Shown: in pieces, positions 7,932 to 16,891 of the stretch | Position numbering within the stretch: position 1 is the first letter of the stretch | How the letters are laid out: every line of letters starts with the position of its first letter | Origin: Nocardioides sp. Root682 | Lineage (GTDB): Bacteria > Actinomycetota > Actinomycetes > Propionibacteriales > Nocardioidaceae | Direction of reading: 5' to 3' | Length of the DNA stretch: 64,000 bases | Assembly (NCBI RefSeq): GCF_001427795.1 | Contig: NZ_LMHJ01000001.1 | Coordinates: forward strand, 1,449,663 to 1,513,662 | Notes under the pieces: model-generated | Databases searched by the model: none | The model's input: only the letters and a program-made list of their open reading frames with translations | Told to the model about the DNA's origin: nothing | Program-made: the position numbers and the translations under genes

Positions 7932-9390
7932 CCACGACCCGGGCCACGACCCGATCAACGAGCTCTCCCGGTTCGGCACCGGCTTCAGCACTGGAACAGG
8001 AGGCGACATGCCGCTCTCCGCAGCCGACGTCCGACGCCGCGGCGACCAGATCCGCCGTCGTCGTACCGCACTGGTGGCGGGTGCCTCGGCACTCGCCGTC
8101 GCCGCCGTCGCCGTCCCGATCTTCGCGGTCGTGGGTGGCAACCCGAAGGCCGACGACGCCAACGACATCGCCGACGACACCAGGGCGACGTTGACGGTCG
8201 CCAACCTGATCACCGACGAGGACACCGTCTACAGCGACGGCGCCGACTGGTTCCGCACCAACGCCGGCGAGGGCGACGGCCAGGACGTCTTCAACCCCTG
8301 CGCCCAGCAAAGCCTCACCGGCACCGGAGCCACCAGCGTGGCCCGCGCCGACTTCGAGCTGCGCAACACCGAGACCCCCGACGCCCCCATCACCGGCGAC
8401 TCACTCATCCAGGTCGTCGGCGACTACGACGACGAAGCCGCAGCCACGGACGCCTACGACAAGATCAGCGCCTGGGTCGAGAACTGCGAGCAGCGGCCCG
8501 CCGCCATCACCGAGTACCGCTTCCTCGCGGCCCGCGACGTCCCCGTCAACGGTGCCACCGCCCAGATCCTCGACTCGCACTACGGCCCCGTCCCCAAGGA
8601 GGTCGACGAGTTCGGCGACTCCGCCTACATCATGGAGACCGGGGTGCTCCGCCTCGGCGACAAGCTGGTCGTGCTCACCTCCGTCATCATCGGCCAGGAC
8701 TACAACTTCCTCGACGGCACGCCTGTCGAGCAGATGCTTCCCAAGGCTGCCGCACGACTGACGTCGGGTGCTGATGCACCGACGGAGCCCGCGGAGACGC
8801 TGACCGAGCCCGCCAGCACGGTCGACCCGGCCATCCCGGACGACTTCCCGCTGACCTCGCGCTGGCCCGACTCCAGCGAGGCGGAGGACGGGAACGGCCT
8901 GGTCGGACCGGCTCGGGACCTGGACCCGCTCACGTTCACCGCGTGCGGCACCACCCTGCCCGACGCGCCGTACGCCGACCGGCTGCTCGCGCGCTGGGAG
9001 AACGTCGAGGACTACCGGACGCGCCAGCTGACGACCTACGACACGGCGGACCAGGCCGTTGCCGCGGTCGCCGGGATCCGCGCCCTCTACGAGGCCTGCC
9101 CCGAGGGCGAGAGGCGCGACGACGGCTTCACCCCGAACTGGGAGGTCCGCGACCTCGCCCTCGGCGGCGATTCCTTCGCCGTCCTCGGGTGGGACGAGCT
9201 CGACGGTGCGGCCACGACCTTCGGGGACACCACCCTCGTGGTCCGGGTCGGCAGCTCGGTCCTCGTCGTCGCCCACGCCGGTCACTCGGGCAACCCCCAG
9301 GGCAACGAGCAGGGCGTGATCGACCAGATCTCCTCGGAATCGGCGGACGTCATCGCCGGGCTCTGCGCCTACACCGAAGCGGGCTGCTGA
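7924..9390 (+). CDS. Membrane protein with two extracellular Cys-pair sensor-like domains, sigma partner
   Basis: A 488-residue protein. The short cytoplasmic N-terminus ends in an arginine cluster (GDQIRRRRTAL), then one helix (VAGASALAVAAVAVPIFAVV), then an outside part with two domains. Domain 1 has DGADWFRT, FNPCAQQSL and ENCEQRP; domain 2 has FTACGTTLPD and YEACPEG. The Cys spacing matches the outer part of the fused sigma protein upstream. It resembles PknH-like extracellular sensor domains in layout, but homology was not tested. The ATG at 7924 overlaps the sigma stop and has GGAGGAGGG upstream. The likely role is a ligand- or stress-sensing partner of the adjacent sigma factor. Confidence 0.75.
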   Translation: MSDHDPGHDPINELSRFGTGFSTGTGGDMPLSAADVRRRGDQIRRRRTALVAGASALAVAAVAVPIFAVVGGNPKADDANDIADDTRATLTVANLITDEDTVYSDGADWFRTNAGEGDGQDVFNPCAQQSLTGTGATSVARADFELRNTETPDAPITGDSLIQVVGDYDDEAAATDAYDKISAWVENCEQRPAAITEYRFLAARDVPVNGATAQILDSHYGPVPKEVDEFGDSAYIMETGVLRLGDKLVVLTSVIIGQDYNFLDGTPVEQMLPKAAARLTSGADAPTEPAETLTEPASTVDPAIPDDFPLTSRWPDSSEAEDGNGLVGPARDLDPLTFTACGTTLPDAPYADRLLARWENVEDYRTRQLTTYDTADQAVAAVAGIRALYEACPEGERRDDGFTPNWEVRDLALGGDSFAVLGWDELDGAATTFGDTTLVVRVGSSVLVVAHAGHSGNPQGNEQGVIDQISSESADVIAGLCAYTEAGC

Positions 9391-9470
9391 CCGCACTCGA
9401 CCCCTCTGGGCCGCCACCGACCGGTGGCTGCTCCCACCGACCGCGCCCCCATGCGCAGAAGGGCATCGCC

Positions 9471-10199
9471 ATGAACCACCACCGACGCACCCGACTCCTC
9501 CTCTGCGTCGCCGCACTGGCGGCACCCGCACTCCTGACCGCGTGCGGCGCGGAGAAGTCCGCCGACGCGGACGCCGTCGCCGGGGACCCGACGTCGACCG
9601 ACGCCGTGGCCGACGACCTCACCACCGACCACCTGCTCACCGACGACGACACCGTCTACAGCGACGGGGCCGACTGGTTCCGCACCAGCGCCTTCGAGGG
9701 CGACGGCCAGGACGTCTTCAACCCGTGTGCCCGTCAGAGCCTGAAGGGCACCGGGGCGACCAGCGTGGTGCGCGCCGACTTCGAGCTGCGCAACACCGAG
9801 GACCCCTCCGCCGCGATCACCGGCGACTTCTTCGTCCAGGTCGTTGGCGAGTACGCCGACACCGCAGCGGCCGAGAAGGCCTGGTCGACGGTCAACGGCT
9901 GGCTCGAGGAGTGCCGGCCCCGGCCAGCCGGGGTGAGCGACTACCGCTCCCTGCAGACCCGGAAGGTCGTCGTACCCGGCAGCGACGCCGTCATCACCGA
10001 CTCCCACTACGGGCCGGTGCCGAAGGAGGTCGACGAGTTCGGCGACGCGGCGTACATCATGGAGACCGGGGTGCTCCGCAAGGGCAACCGGGTGACCGTG
10101 CTGACCTCGGTGATCATCGGCCAGGACTACAACTTCCTCGAGGGCACGCCCGTCGAGCAGATGCTGGCGCCCGCCGGCGAACATCTCGACCAGGGCTGA
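9471..10199 (+). CDS. Lipoprotein paralogue of the upstream sensor domain
   Basis: A 242-residue lipoprotein with an RRTR basic start, a hydrophobic stretch and the lipobox LLTACG (Cys about 24). The mature part is a close copy of domain 1 of the preceding membrane protein. Shared runs include DTVYSDGADWFRT, GDGQDVFNPCA, DSHYGPVPKEVDEFGD, AYIMETGVLR and VIIGQDYNFL. It therefore arose by local duplication, with the helix replaced by a lipid anchor. It lies 80 bp after the membrane gene and ends just before a strong terminator. It may bind the same ligand as a decoy or co-receptor, which is inference. The ATG at 9471 has GAAGGG upstream. Confidence 0.8.
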   Translation: MNHHRRTRLLLCVAALAAPALLTACGAEKSADADAVAGDPTSTDAVADDLTTDHLLTDDDTVYSDGADWFRTSAFEGDGQDVFNPCARQSLKGTGATSVVRADFELRNTEDPSAAITGDFFVQVVGEYADTAAAEKAWSTVNGWLEECRPRPAGVSDYRSLQTRKVVVPGSDAVITDSHYGPVPKEVDEFGDAAYIMETGVLRKGNRVTVLTSVIIGQDYNFLEGTPVEQMLAPAGEHLDQG

Positions 10200-10203
10200 A
10201 ATG

Positions 10204-10245
10204 CGACGAGGCCCCGCCACCCTCACGGGTGGCGGGGCCTCGTCG
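10204..10245. terminator. Bidirectional terminator between the lipoprotein gene and sucD
   Basis: Perfect 19-bp arms (10204-10222 and 10227-10245) with a 4-nt loop lie between the convergent stops at 10199 and 10251. The stem is GC-rich and serves both genes. Confidence 0.9.
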
Positions 10246-10250
10246 TTGAC

Positions 10251-11147
10251 TCAGAGAGACTGAAGGATCTCCCGCGCCAGGGCAGCGGTCGCGGACGGCG
10301 TCTTGCCGACCTTGACGCCGACGGCCTCGAGGGCCTCCTGCTTGGCGGCCGCGGTGCCGGCGGAGCCGGAGACGATGGCGCCGGCGTGGCCCATCGTCTT
10401 GCCCTCCGGGGCGGTGAAGCCCGCGACGTAGCCGACGACCGGCTTGGTGATGTTGTCCTTGATGTACGCCGCGGCACGCTCCTCGGCGTCGCCACCGATC
10501 TCACCGATCATCACGATGAGCTTGGTGTCCGGGTCGTCCTCGAACGCCTGGAGCGCGTCGATGTGCGTGGTGCCGACGATCGGGTCGCCGCCGATGCCGA
10601 TGGCAGTGGTGAAGCCGAAGTCACGCAGCTCGTACATCATCTGGTAGGTCAGGGTGCCGGACTTCGACACGAGGCCGACCGGACCCTTGCCCGCGATGGT
10701 GTGCGGCGTGATGCCGGCCAGCGACTCGCCCGGCGTGATGATGCCGGGGCAGTTCGGGCCGATCATCCGGGTGGACTTGCCCTGCAGGTACGACCAGACC
10801 TCGGCCGTGTCCTGGACCGGGACGCCCTCGGTGATCACGACGATGAGCGGGATCTCGGCGTCAATCGCCTCGATCGCCGCGTCCTTGGTGAACGCCGGCG
10901 GGACGAACAGGACCGACACGTTCGCGCCGGTCTCCTTCATCGCTTCCGCCACGGTGCCGAACACCGGGAGCTCCACGTCGGTGCCAGTGGCGTCCTTGTG
11001 GGTGACCGTGGTGCCGGCCTTGCGGGCGTTGACGCCACCGACGATCGTCGCGCCGGAGTCCATCATCAGGGCGGTGTGCTTGGCACCCATGCCCCCGGTG
11101 ATGCCCTGGACGATGATCTTGCTGTCCTTGTTCAGGTAGATGCTCAT
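10251..11147 (-). CDS. sucD: Succinyl-CoA ligase, alpha subunit
   Basis: A 298-residue alpha subunit of succinyl-CoA synthetase, which with SucC converts succinyl-CoA to succinate while making ATP or GTP in the TCA cycle. The CoA-binding Rossmann part starts [15 protein letters not shown] ([18 protein letters not shown]). [10 protein letters not shown] and [12 protein letters not shown] are typical. The active-site phosphohistidine lies in [13 protein letters not shown] near residue 250. Length is normal for the family. It follows sucC by 11 bp on the same strand and is clearly co-transcribed with it. The ATG at 11147 gives the usual [11 protein letters not shown] start. Confidence 0.97.
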   Translation of the reverse strand: MSIYLNKDSKIIVQGITGGMGAKHTALMMDSGATIVGGVNARKAGTTVTHKDATGTDVELPVFGTVAEAMKETGANVSVLFVPPAFTKDAAIEAIDAEIPLIVVITEGVPVQDTAEVWSYLQGKSTRMIGPNCPGIITPGESLAGITPHTIAGKGPVGLVSKSGTLTYQMMYELRDFGFTTAIGIGGDPIVGTTHIDALQAFEDDPDTKLIVMIGEIGGDAEERAAAYIKDNITKPVVGYVAGFTAPEGKTMGHAGAIVSGSAGTAAAKQEALEAVGVKVGKTPSATAALAREILQSL

Positions 11148-11158
11148 GTCTCGTCCCC

Positions 11159-12325
11159 TCAGGCGTTCGCGAGCTCGGCGGCCTTGTCGGCCGCTCCGTC
11201 CATCGTGTCGACAACGGTCACCAACGGGTGGTTGGCGTCAGCCAGGATCTGGCGACCCAGCTCGACGTTGTTGCCGTCGAGGCGGACGACGAGCGGCTTG
11301 GTTGCGGCGTCACCGAGGAGCTCGAGAGCACCGACGATGCCCTTCGCGACCTCGTCACACGCGGTGATGCCACCGAAGACGTTCACGAAGACCGACTTCA
11401 CCTGGGCGTCGTTGAGGATCACGTCGAGGCCGTTGGCCATCACCTCGGCGTTCGCGCCGCCGCCGATGTCCAGGAAGTTGGCCGGCTTGACGCCGCCGTG
11501 GTTCTCGCCGGCGTACGCGACGACGTCGAGGGTCGACATGACCAGGCCAGCGCCGTTGCCGATGATGCCCACGGCACCGTCGAGCTTGACGTAGTTGAGG
11601 CCGAGCGCCTTGGCCTTCGCCTCGAGCGGGTCGGCCTCGTCACTGATCTCGAAGTGCTCGTGGTCGGGGTGACGCACCTCGGAGGCGTTCTCGTCGAGCG
11701 AGACCTTGCCGTCGAGGGCTTCCAGCTTGTCACCGGCGAGCCGCGCGAGCGGGTTCACCTCGACGAGCGTGGCGTCCTCCTCGACGAAGACCTTGTAGAG
11801 GTTCTCGATCATGACGACGGCCTGCTCGAAGACGGGCTCCGGGAAGCCGGCCTCGGTCGCGATCTCGCGCGCCTTCACCGCGTCGACACCCTTGCCGGGG
11901 TCGATGGCGATCTTCTTCACGGCGTCGGGGTTGGTCTTCGCGACCTCTTCGATCTCGACACCACCCTCGACGGACGCGATGCAGAGGTACTGGCGGTTCG
12001 ACCGGTCCAGCAGGAAGGAGAAGTAGTACTCCTCCTCCGGCGGGGTCGCGGGGGTGATCAGGACCCGGTTGACCGGGAGATCCTTGATCGTGAGGTTCAA
12101 GATGTCGGTCGCGTACTGGAACGCCTCGTCGGGCGTCTTGGCGATCTTGACGCCACCAGCCTTGCCACGGCCGCCGGCCTTGACCTGCGCCTTGACGACG
12201 GTCACGCCGCCCAATTGTTCGGCGGCGGCCTTCGCGGCCTCGGGGGTCTCGACGACCACACCGAGGGTCGTCGTCACACCGTGCTTGGCGAAGAGCTCCT
12301 TCGCCTGATATTCCATCAGGTCCAC
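11159..12325 (-). CDS. sucC: Succinyl-CoA ligase, beta subunit
   Basis: A 388-residue ATP-grasp beta subunit of succinyl-CoA synthetase, partner of SucD. It begins [16 protein letters not shown] and contains [18 protein letters not shown] (nucleotide binding), EVNPLARL and, late in the chain, [17 protein letters not shown]. Start is GTG at 12325, preferred over an internal ATG three codons later because GAGGA lies seven bases before the GTG. The upstream 345-bp region is shared with the divergent M23 peptidase and should contain the sucCD promoter. Confidence 0.97.
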   Translation of the reverse strand: MDLMEYQAKELFAKHGVTTTLGVVVETPEAAKAAAEQLGGVTVVKAQVKAGGRGKAGGVKIAKTPDEAFQYATDILNLTIKDLPVNRVLITPATPPEEEYYFSFLLDRSNRQYLCIASVEGGVEIEEVAKTNPDAVKKIAIDPGKGVDAVKAREIATEAGFPEPVFEQAVVMIENLYKVFVEEDATLVEVNPLARLAGDKLEALDGKVSLDENASEVRHPDHEHFEISDEADPLEAKAKALGLNYVKLDGAVGIIGNGAGLVMSTLDVVAYAGENHGGVKPANFLDIGGGANAEVMANGLDVILNDAQVKSVFVNVFGGITACDEVAKGIVGALELLGDAATKPLVVRLDGNNVELGRQILADANHPLVTVVDTMDGAADKAAELANA

Positions 12326-12670
12326 TGCTACGTCCTCACATCTGGGTCAGAGGGTGGTGCGCACGGCGGCGCACCCTCGGGCACACTAGTCGTGACTGAC
12401 GAGTAGGACGAGTCCAGCCCCGCAGACGTGACGACGGTCACGGACCTCCGGCAGGTCGCCCACGGGTCACCCAGCCGTCACACGATTGTCCACACCCGCC
12501 GGCCTGGGATTTCGGAGGTCGCCGGGCATCGGTTATGGTCGGGGACGCAAGTTTCACCTGGCCGCCACCCGGCGGCCACCTTGGTCGGAGTGCCTTCTCG
12601 GGTGCTCTCGGGCGACAGGGCCACGGTTGAAACGGCCTGCACGATCGTCCCCCCAAGGAGTCAGCAGTCG
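12326..12670. other. 345-bp divergent intergenic region, sucC / M23 peptidase
   Basis: This stretch holds no convincing gene. Reading toward sucC there is a short GC hairpin (GGTGCGC...GCGCACC) in the leader. Reading toward the M23 gene the last 130 bp are rich in GC hairpins and end in AAGGAG (12655-12660), the ribosome site. A long structured leader is likely, but no riboswitch class could be matched. Both promoters must lie here; no strong -35/-10 pair is obvious. Confidence 0.5.
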
Positions 12671-13792
12671 ATGGGTAACCACCGAGCGGAACCACGCGCA
12701 ACGCGCCGCCGCTCGACCTCCCGCGCCGAGACCCCTCAGAAGTACGTGGGCAAGCGCATGGCTGGTCGAGTTGCCGACGAGACGCCCGCGACGCTCGACG
12801 TTGCCCCCGCCGCTCCGGTCCTCCTGGCCGCCGCCCCCGTGGCTGCTGCTCCTGCTGTTGCTCCTTCTGTTGCCCCCGGCCTGACGCTGGCTGCAGCAGC
12901 AGTGGGCGCGCCCGCCTACCTGCCGGACCGCGCCCCCACCGTGGAGCTGCCCGCACTGCGCGACATCGCACTGTTCGACCCCCTGACCGACTCGTCGTCC
13001 ACCACGCTGCGAGCCATCCAGCCCGCCGGCAAGCGGCGCGCCGTCAAGCACGCCGGCTCCCGCGGACCGCTGTTCCGCGGCCTGCCCTCCCTGCCGGTCG
13101 CCGTCGGCGTGGCCACCCTGGCCATTGCCATCGGTGGCGCCGTCGTCTCGACCGACCCGGAGCTCGCGTCAGCCACCGACCGGCTGACCGCCTCGAACGC
13201 CATGACCGGATCGTTCGGCAACGGCGTCGTCGGCGAGCGGGTCCAGAGCCTGAGCCGCGACTCGGACCGCGACACCCTCGCCCAGGCCGCCGGCACCGAC
13301 CTCGTCGCCGAGGCCGAACGCCACGCCGAGGAGCGCAACAGCGCGCTCGGCCAGCTCGCACAGGCTGCCCAGAAGGAAGCCGCGGAGATCGCCCTCAACA
13401 AGTGGGTGCTCCCGCTGGACAGCTACCGCCTCACGGCGACGTTCGGCGAGTACGGCCTGTGGTCGAGCTACCACACCGGCCTCGACTTCGCCGCCCCGAG
13501 CGGCACCCCGATCCGCGCCGTCACGAACGGCGTGGTCACCTCTGCCGGCTCCGACGGGGCCTACGGCAACAAGACCGTCGTCACCCTCGAGGACGGCACC
13601 GAGCTGTGGTTCTGCCACCAGTCCTCCTTCGCCGTCTCCGCCGGTGACACCGTGCGCAGCGGCGAGATCATCGGTTACGTCGGCAGCACGGGCCACGTGA
13701 CCGGCCCGCACCTGCACCTCGAGGTCCGCCCCGGTGGCGGCGACCCGGTCGACCCCGACGCGGCACTCCGCGTCCATGGAGTGACGCCCTAA
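12671..13792 (+). CDS. M23-family metallopeptidase, membrane-anchored
   Basis: A 373-residue predicted murein endopeptidase. The first 135 residues are low-complexity Ala/Pro/Arg, followed by one hydrophobic segment (PVAVGVATLAIAIGGAVVS), a helical Glu/Ala linker (about 195-245), and the peptidase M23 (LytM) domain from about 255. Zinc motifs are present: HTGLDFAAPSGTP (His, Asp) and GPHLHLEVRPGG (HxH), with the catalytic fold start YRLTATFGEYG. It should cut peptidoglycan cross-links outside the membrane during growth. It lies in the position of M. tuberculosis Rv0950c, between sucC and uvrD1. The ATG at 12671 has AAGGAG ten bases upstream. Confidence 0.88.
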   Translation: MGNHRAEPRATRRRSTSRAETPQKYVGKRMAGRVADETPATLDVAPAAPVLLAAAPVAAAPAVAPSVAPGLTLAAAAVGAPAYLPDRAPTVELPALRDIALFDPLTDSSSTTLRAIQPAGKRRAVKHAGSRGPLFRGLPSLPVAVGVATLAIAIGGAVVSTDPELASATDRLTASNAMTGSFGNGVVGERVQSLSRDSDRDTLAQAAGTDLVAEAERHAEERNSALGQLAQAAQKEAAEIALNKWVLPLDSYRLTATFGEYGLWSSYHTGLDFAAPSGTPIRAVTNGVVTSAGSDGAYGNKTVVTLEDGTELWFCHQSSFAVSAGDTVRSGEIIGYVGSTGHVTGPHLHLEVRPGGGDPVDPDAALRVHGVTP

Positions 13793-13872
13793 CTGCGCGA
13801 GACGCGTCTTCGCTGCGGCGGGGGCAGCAAGCTGCCGGAGCTTCGCTCCCGCCGCGCTGCCGCGCCGCAGTT
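13791..13872. terminator. Branched hairpin terminator after the M23 gene
   Basis: Nested inverted repeats: outer arms 13791-13797/13866-13872 (7 bp, starting in the stop codon), middle 13815-13822/13848-13855 (8 bp), and inner 13823-13828/13831-13836 (6 bp). The region lies between convergent stops and can terminate both the M23 gene and pcrA. Confidence 0.7.
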
Positions 13873-13940
13873 GTCTTTAGTACGGGGTTGGGTGGGTCTG
13901 GCGGCAAGCCGACGGCGTCACCGTCCAGCCAACGCGGTCC

Positions 13941-16376
13941 CTACAACTTCTCCACAGGTGCGTAGCGCAGCAGGAGGCGCTTGACGCCGTCGGAGCCGAA
14001 GTCGATCGACGCGACGGACTTGTCGCCGGCACCTTCGACGGACACGACCGTGCCGAGGCCGAACGAGTCGTGGGTGACCTTCTCGCCGGGCGCCAGCACC
14101 GGGATCGCACGGGCGGGCCGGGACTTGGCGGCTGCGTCGGCGCGGGCAGCGGCCGAGCTGAAGTTGCGGCGACCGGCCGCGGTCGGCTGGCCGAAGCCGG
14201 TCGAGCCGGAGCCGCCGCCGGCGTACTCCCGATCGCTGGAGGCGTACGTCGGGCGTGACCACTGGGTCTGCTGGGCCTCGGTGCGCCGCCAGTCGACCAG
14301 GTCGATCGGCAGCTCGGCGAGGAACCGGGAGGCGGGGTTGTGTGCCGGTGCACCGAACGCCGAGCGGACCACGGCTCGCGACACGTAGAGCCGCTCGCGA
14401 GCGCGGGTGATGCCGACGTACGCCAGGCGCCGCTCCTCCTCGAGCTCGGGACGGTCCCCGAGGGAGCGGGAGTGCGGGAAGACCCCGTCCTCCAGGCCGG
14501 TGAGGAAGACGACGGGGAACTCCAGTCCCTTGGCTGTGTGCAGGGTCATCAGGGTGACCACGCCCTTGTCCTCGGGCGCGTCCGGGTCGTCCTCCGGTGC
14601 ATCGGGGATCTGGTCGGCGTCGGCGACCAGCGCGACCCGCTCCAGGAAGTCACCCAGACCGGGCTCGACGGTGCCGGCGTCGACGTCCGCGGGGTCGGCC
14701 GACGGACCAGCGACGGGGTCCTCCGCGAACTCGCGGGCGACCGCGACCAGCTCGCCGAGCGTCTCCAGCCGGCCCTCGTCCTGCATGTCGTCGGAGGCCT
14801 CGAGGCTGGCGAGGTAGCCGGACCTGTCGAGCACCGTCTCCAAGATCACGTCGGGGCGTTCGCGGGCCGCCACCATCTGCTGGAGCTCGTTGACCATCGT
14901 CACGAAGGCCTCGATCTGCGTCTGGCTGCGGGTGGCCAGGCCCGGGGCCTCGCCGGCGCGCTGCAGGGCTTCCCAGAACGTGATCCGCTCCCGGTCGGCG
15001 AACATGGTGATCGCGAGGACCGCACGGTCACCGATGCCCCGGCGCGGGGTGTTGAGGATGCGTCGTACCGAGATCGCGTCGTCGGGGTTGACCAGCATCC
15101 GCAGGTACGCCAACGCGTCGCGGATCTCCTTGCGGTCGTAGAAGCGGGTGCCACCCACGACCTTGTACGGCTGGCCGGTGCGGATGAAGATCTCCTCGAA
15201 CACCCGCGACTGCGCATTGGTCCGGTAGAAGACTGCGACGTCCGAGGGGCGCAGTCCGCCGTCGGTGAGCTTGTCGATCTCGCCGGACACGAAGCGGGCC
15301 TCGTCGTGCTGGTCGTCTGCGACGTACCCGACGATCTTCTCGCCGTCCCCCGCATCGGACCACAGGCGCTTGGGCTTGCGGCTCTCGTTGCGTTCGATGA
15401 CCGCGTTGGCCGCACTGAGGATGGTCTGCGTGGAGCGGTAGTTCTGCTCGAGCAACACGGTGTGCGCGTCGGGGAAGTCCTGCTCGAAGTCCATGATGTT
15501 GCGGATGTCGGCGCCCCGGAAGGCGTAGATCGACTGGTCCGCGTCACCGACCACCATCAGCTCGGCCGGCGGCACCCGGTCGGCGGGAAGCCCGTCGAGG
15601 GTGTCGGGGTCCGTCTCCTCGAACTGCTGGCCGCAGAGCTGCTGGATGAGGGAGTACTGCGCGTGATTGGTGTCCTGGTACTCGTCGACCAGCACGTGCC
15701 GGAACCGGCGGCGGTAGGTCTCGCGCACCTCTGGCTTGAGCTGGAAGAGCCGGACCGTCTCCATGATCAGGTCGTCGAAGTCGAAGGCGTTCTGTTCGCG
15801 CAGTCGACGCTGGTACTGCCGGTACGCCGCGACGTAGGTCTCGTCACTGGAGTTGGTCACCGTGGCGGCGACGTCCTCGGGATCGCGCAGCTCGTTCTTG
15901 TGGTTGCTGATCCAGTGCAGCACCGGACCCGGCTGGTAGCGGCGAGGGTCGATCTCCAGGTCGTTGAGGACCAGCGTGATCAGCCGCTTCTGGTCCTGGG
16001 CGTCGTAGATCGAGAAGTTGGACTTGAGCCGGTCGTAGCCGAGGTGCTCGACCTCCTTGCGCAGGATCCGCACGCAGGCCGAGTGGAACGTGCTGACCCA
16101 CATGATCCGGGCCCGGTTGCCGACCAGGTCGCTGACCCGCTCCTTCATCTCGGCCGCGGCCTTGTTGGTGAAGGTGATCGCGAGGATCGAGCCGGGGTGC
16201 GCCTTGCGCACGGCGATCAGCCACGCGATCCGGCGGGTGAGCACCCGCGTCTTGCCGGACCCGGCGCCGGCGACGACCAGCAACGGCGCACCTTCGTGCC
16301 GAACGGCCTGTTGCTGAGGGTCGTTGAGCCCCTCGAGGAGGAGGTCTGCGGTGAGGGCCGGGGGCGTCGTACTCAT
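13941..16376 (-). CDS. pcrA: ATP-dependent DNA helicase PcrA/UvrD1
   Basis: An 811-residue superfamily 1A 3'-5' helicase for nucleotide excision repair, mismatch-related repair and removal of RecA or stalled polymerases. Motifs in order: Q motif LNDPQQQAVRHEGAPLLVV, Walker A GAGSGKT (about 37-43), TFTNKAAAEMKERV, Walker B VDEYQDTN, GDADQSIYAFRGAD, LEQNYRSTQ, VTLMTLHTAKGLEFPVVFL and YVGITRARERLY. The C-terminus has the Tudor-like segment VTHDSFGLGTVVSVEG used for RNA polymerase contact in PcrA. The length and gene position (beside the M23 gene) match mycobacterial UvrD1. The ATG at 16376 gives the expected N-terminus. Confidence 0.96.
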   Translation of the reverse strand: MSTTPPALTADLLLEGLNDPQQQAVRHEGAPLLVVAGAGSGKTRVLTRRIAWLIAVRKAHPGSILAITFTNKAAAEMKERVSDLVGNRARIMWVSTFHSACVRILRKEVEHLGYDRLKSNFSIYDAQDQKRLITLVLNDLEIDPRRYQPGPVLHWISNHKNELRDPEDVAATVTNSSDETYVAAYRQYQRRLREQNAFDFDDLIMETVRLFQLKPEVRETYRRRFRHVLVDEYQDTNHAQYSLIQQLCGQQFEETDPDTLDGLPADRVPPAELMVVGDADQSIYAFRGADIRNIMDFEQDFPDAHTVLLEQNYRSTQTILSAANAVIERNESRKPKRLWSDAGDGEKIVGYVADDQHDEARFVSGEIDKLTDGGLRPSDVAVFYRTNAQSRVFEEIFIRTGQPYKVVGGTRFYDRKEIRDALAYLRMLVNPDDAISVRRILNTPRRGIGDRAVLAITMFADRERITFWEALQRAGEAPGLATRSQTQIEAFVTMVNELQQMVAARERPDVILETVLDRSGYLASLEASDDMQDEGRLETLGELVAVAREFAEDPVAGPSADPADVDAGTVEPGLGDFLERVALVADADQIPDAPEDDPDAPEDKGVVTLMTLHTAKGLEFPVVFLTGLEDGVFPHSRSLGDRPELEEERRLAYVGITRARERLYVSRAVVRSAFGAPAHNPASRFLAELPIDLVDWRRTEAQQTQWSRPTYASSDREYAGGGSGSTGFGQPTAAGRRNFSSAAARADAAAKSRPARAIPVLAPGEKVTHDSFGLGTVVSVEGAGDKSVASIDFGSDGVKRLLLRYAPVEKL

Positions 16377-16429
16377 GCTTGTGCCAGCCTACGGCGCCCC
16401 GCCGACGTCACCTCCGCGGGGACGCACGC

Positions 16430-16481
16430 ACCAACCAGAATTGTCGTCAGGGCCACCCCGTGACGACAAATTCGGTTGGTG
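16430..16481. terminator. Imperfect inverted repeat related to the 23-kb repeat
   Basis: Arms 16430-16450 and 16461-16481 pair with three mismatches around a 10-nt loop. The right arm carries the word CGACAAATTCGGTTGGT, also found in the repeat at 23041-23103. It lies nine bases after the stop of the small membrane gene and may end its transcript. Confidence 0.65.
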
Positions 16482-16489
16482 AACCGCAA

Positions 16490-16849
16490 TCAGGAGCTGT
16501 GCACTGGCGACCACAGCACGGCGATGCAGACCTCGAGGATGGCGAGGCCGAGCAGGCCGGCCCACAGGCCGTTGGGGATCTTCTCCTTGCGCATGTTCGC
16601 CATGACCAGGACCAGCAGCACCAGGCCGATGAGGAGCTTGACGGCGACCTTGCCGTGGTTGACGGGGTCGTCGCCGCCCTCGAGGACGCCGACGAGCAGC
16701 AGCCCGGCGAGGAACGCCGTACCGACACCGTCCCGCATGACACCGGTGACCTTCTTGTCGCCGGGACCGGCCTGGGCGAGCAGTCCGCCGATCAGGGCCG
16801 AGAAACCCAGGATGTGAAGGATCAGCAGGATCAGGCGCAGGGTCTCCAT
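16490..16849 (-). CDS. Small four-helix membrane protein, unknown function
   Basis: A 119-residue hydrophobic protein with four predicted helices, METLRLILLILHILGFSALI at the start, then segments around AFLAGLLLVGVLEGG, LLIGLVLLVLVMANM and LWAGLLGLAILEVCIAVLW. The layout is compact, like other small actinobacterial membrane proteins, and no catalytic motif is seen. The ATG at 16849 was preferred over a start nine codons upstream because the protein then begins directly at the first helix. It lies between the M15 peptidase and pcrA on the same strand but is separated by gaps, so it may be monocistronic. No function is proposed. Confidence 0.75.
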   Translation of the reverse strand: METLRLILLILHILGFSALIGGLLAQAGPGDKKVTGVMRDGVGTAFLAGLLLVGVLEGGDDPVNHGKVAVKLLIGLVLLVLVMANMRKEKIPNGLWAGLLGLAILEVCIAVLWSPVHSS

Positions 16850-16891
16850 GCACACAACCCTATTGCGTCGAGGCACCCCGGACAGACAGGG

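Noticed and set aside
12540..12660. Possible riboswitch (c-di-AMP type) before the M23 peptidase gene
   Set aside because: M23 genes in actinobacteria can carry a c-di-AMP riboswitch, but the conserved blocks expected for that class were not found; only short chance words match.
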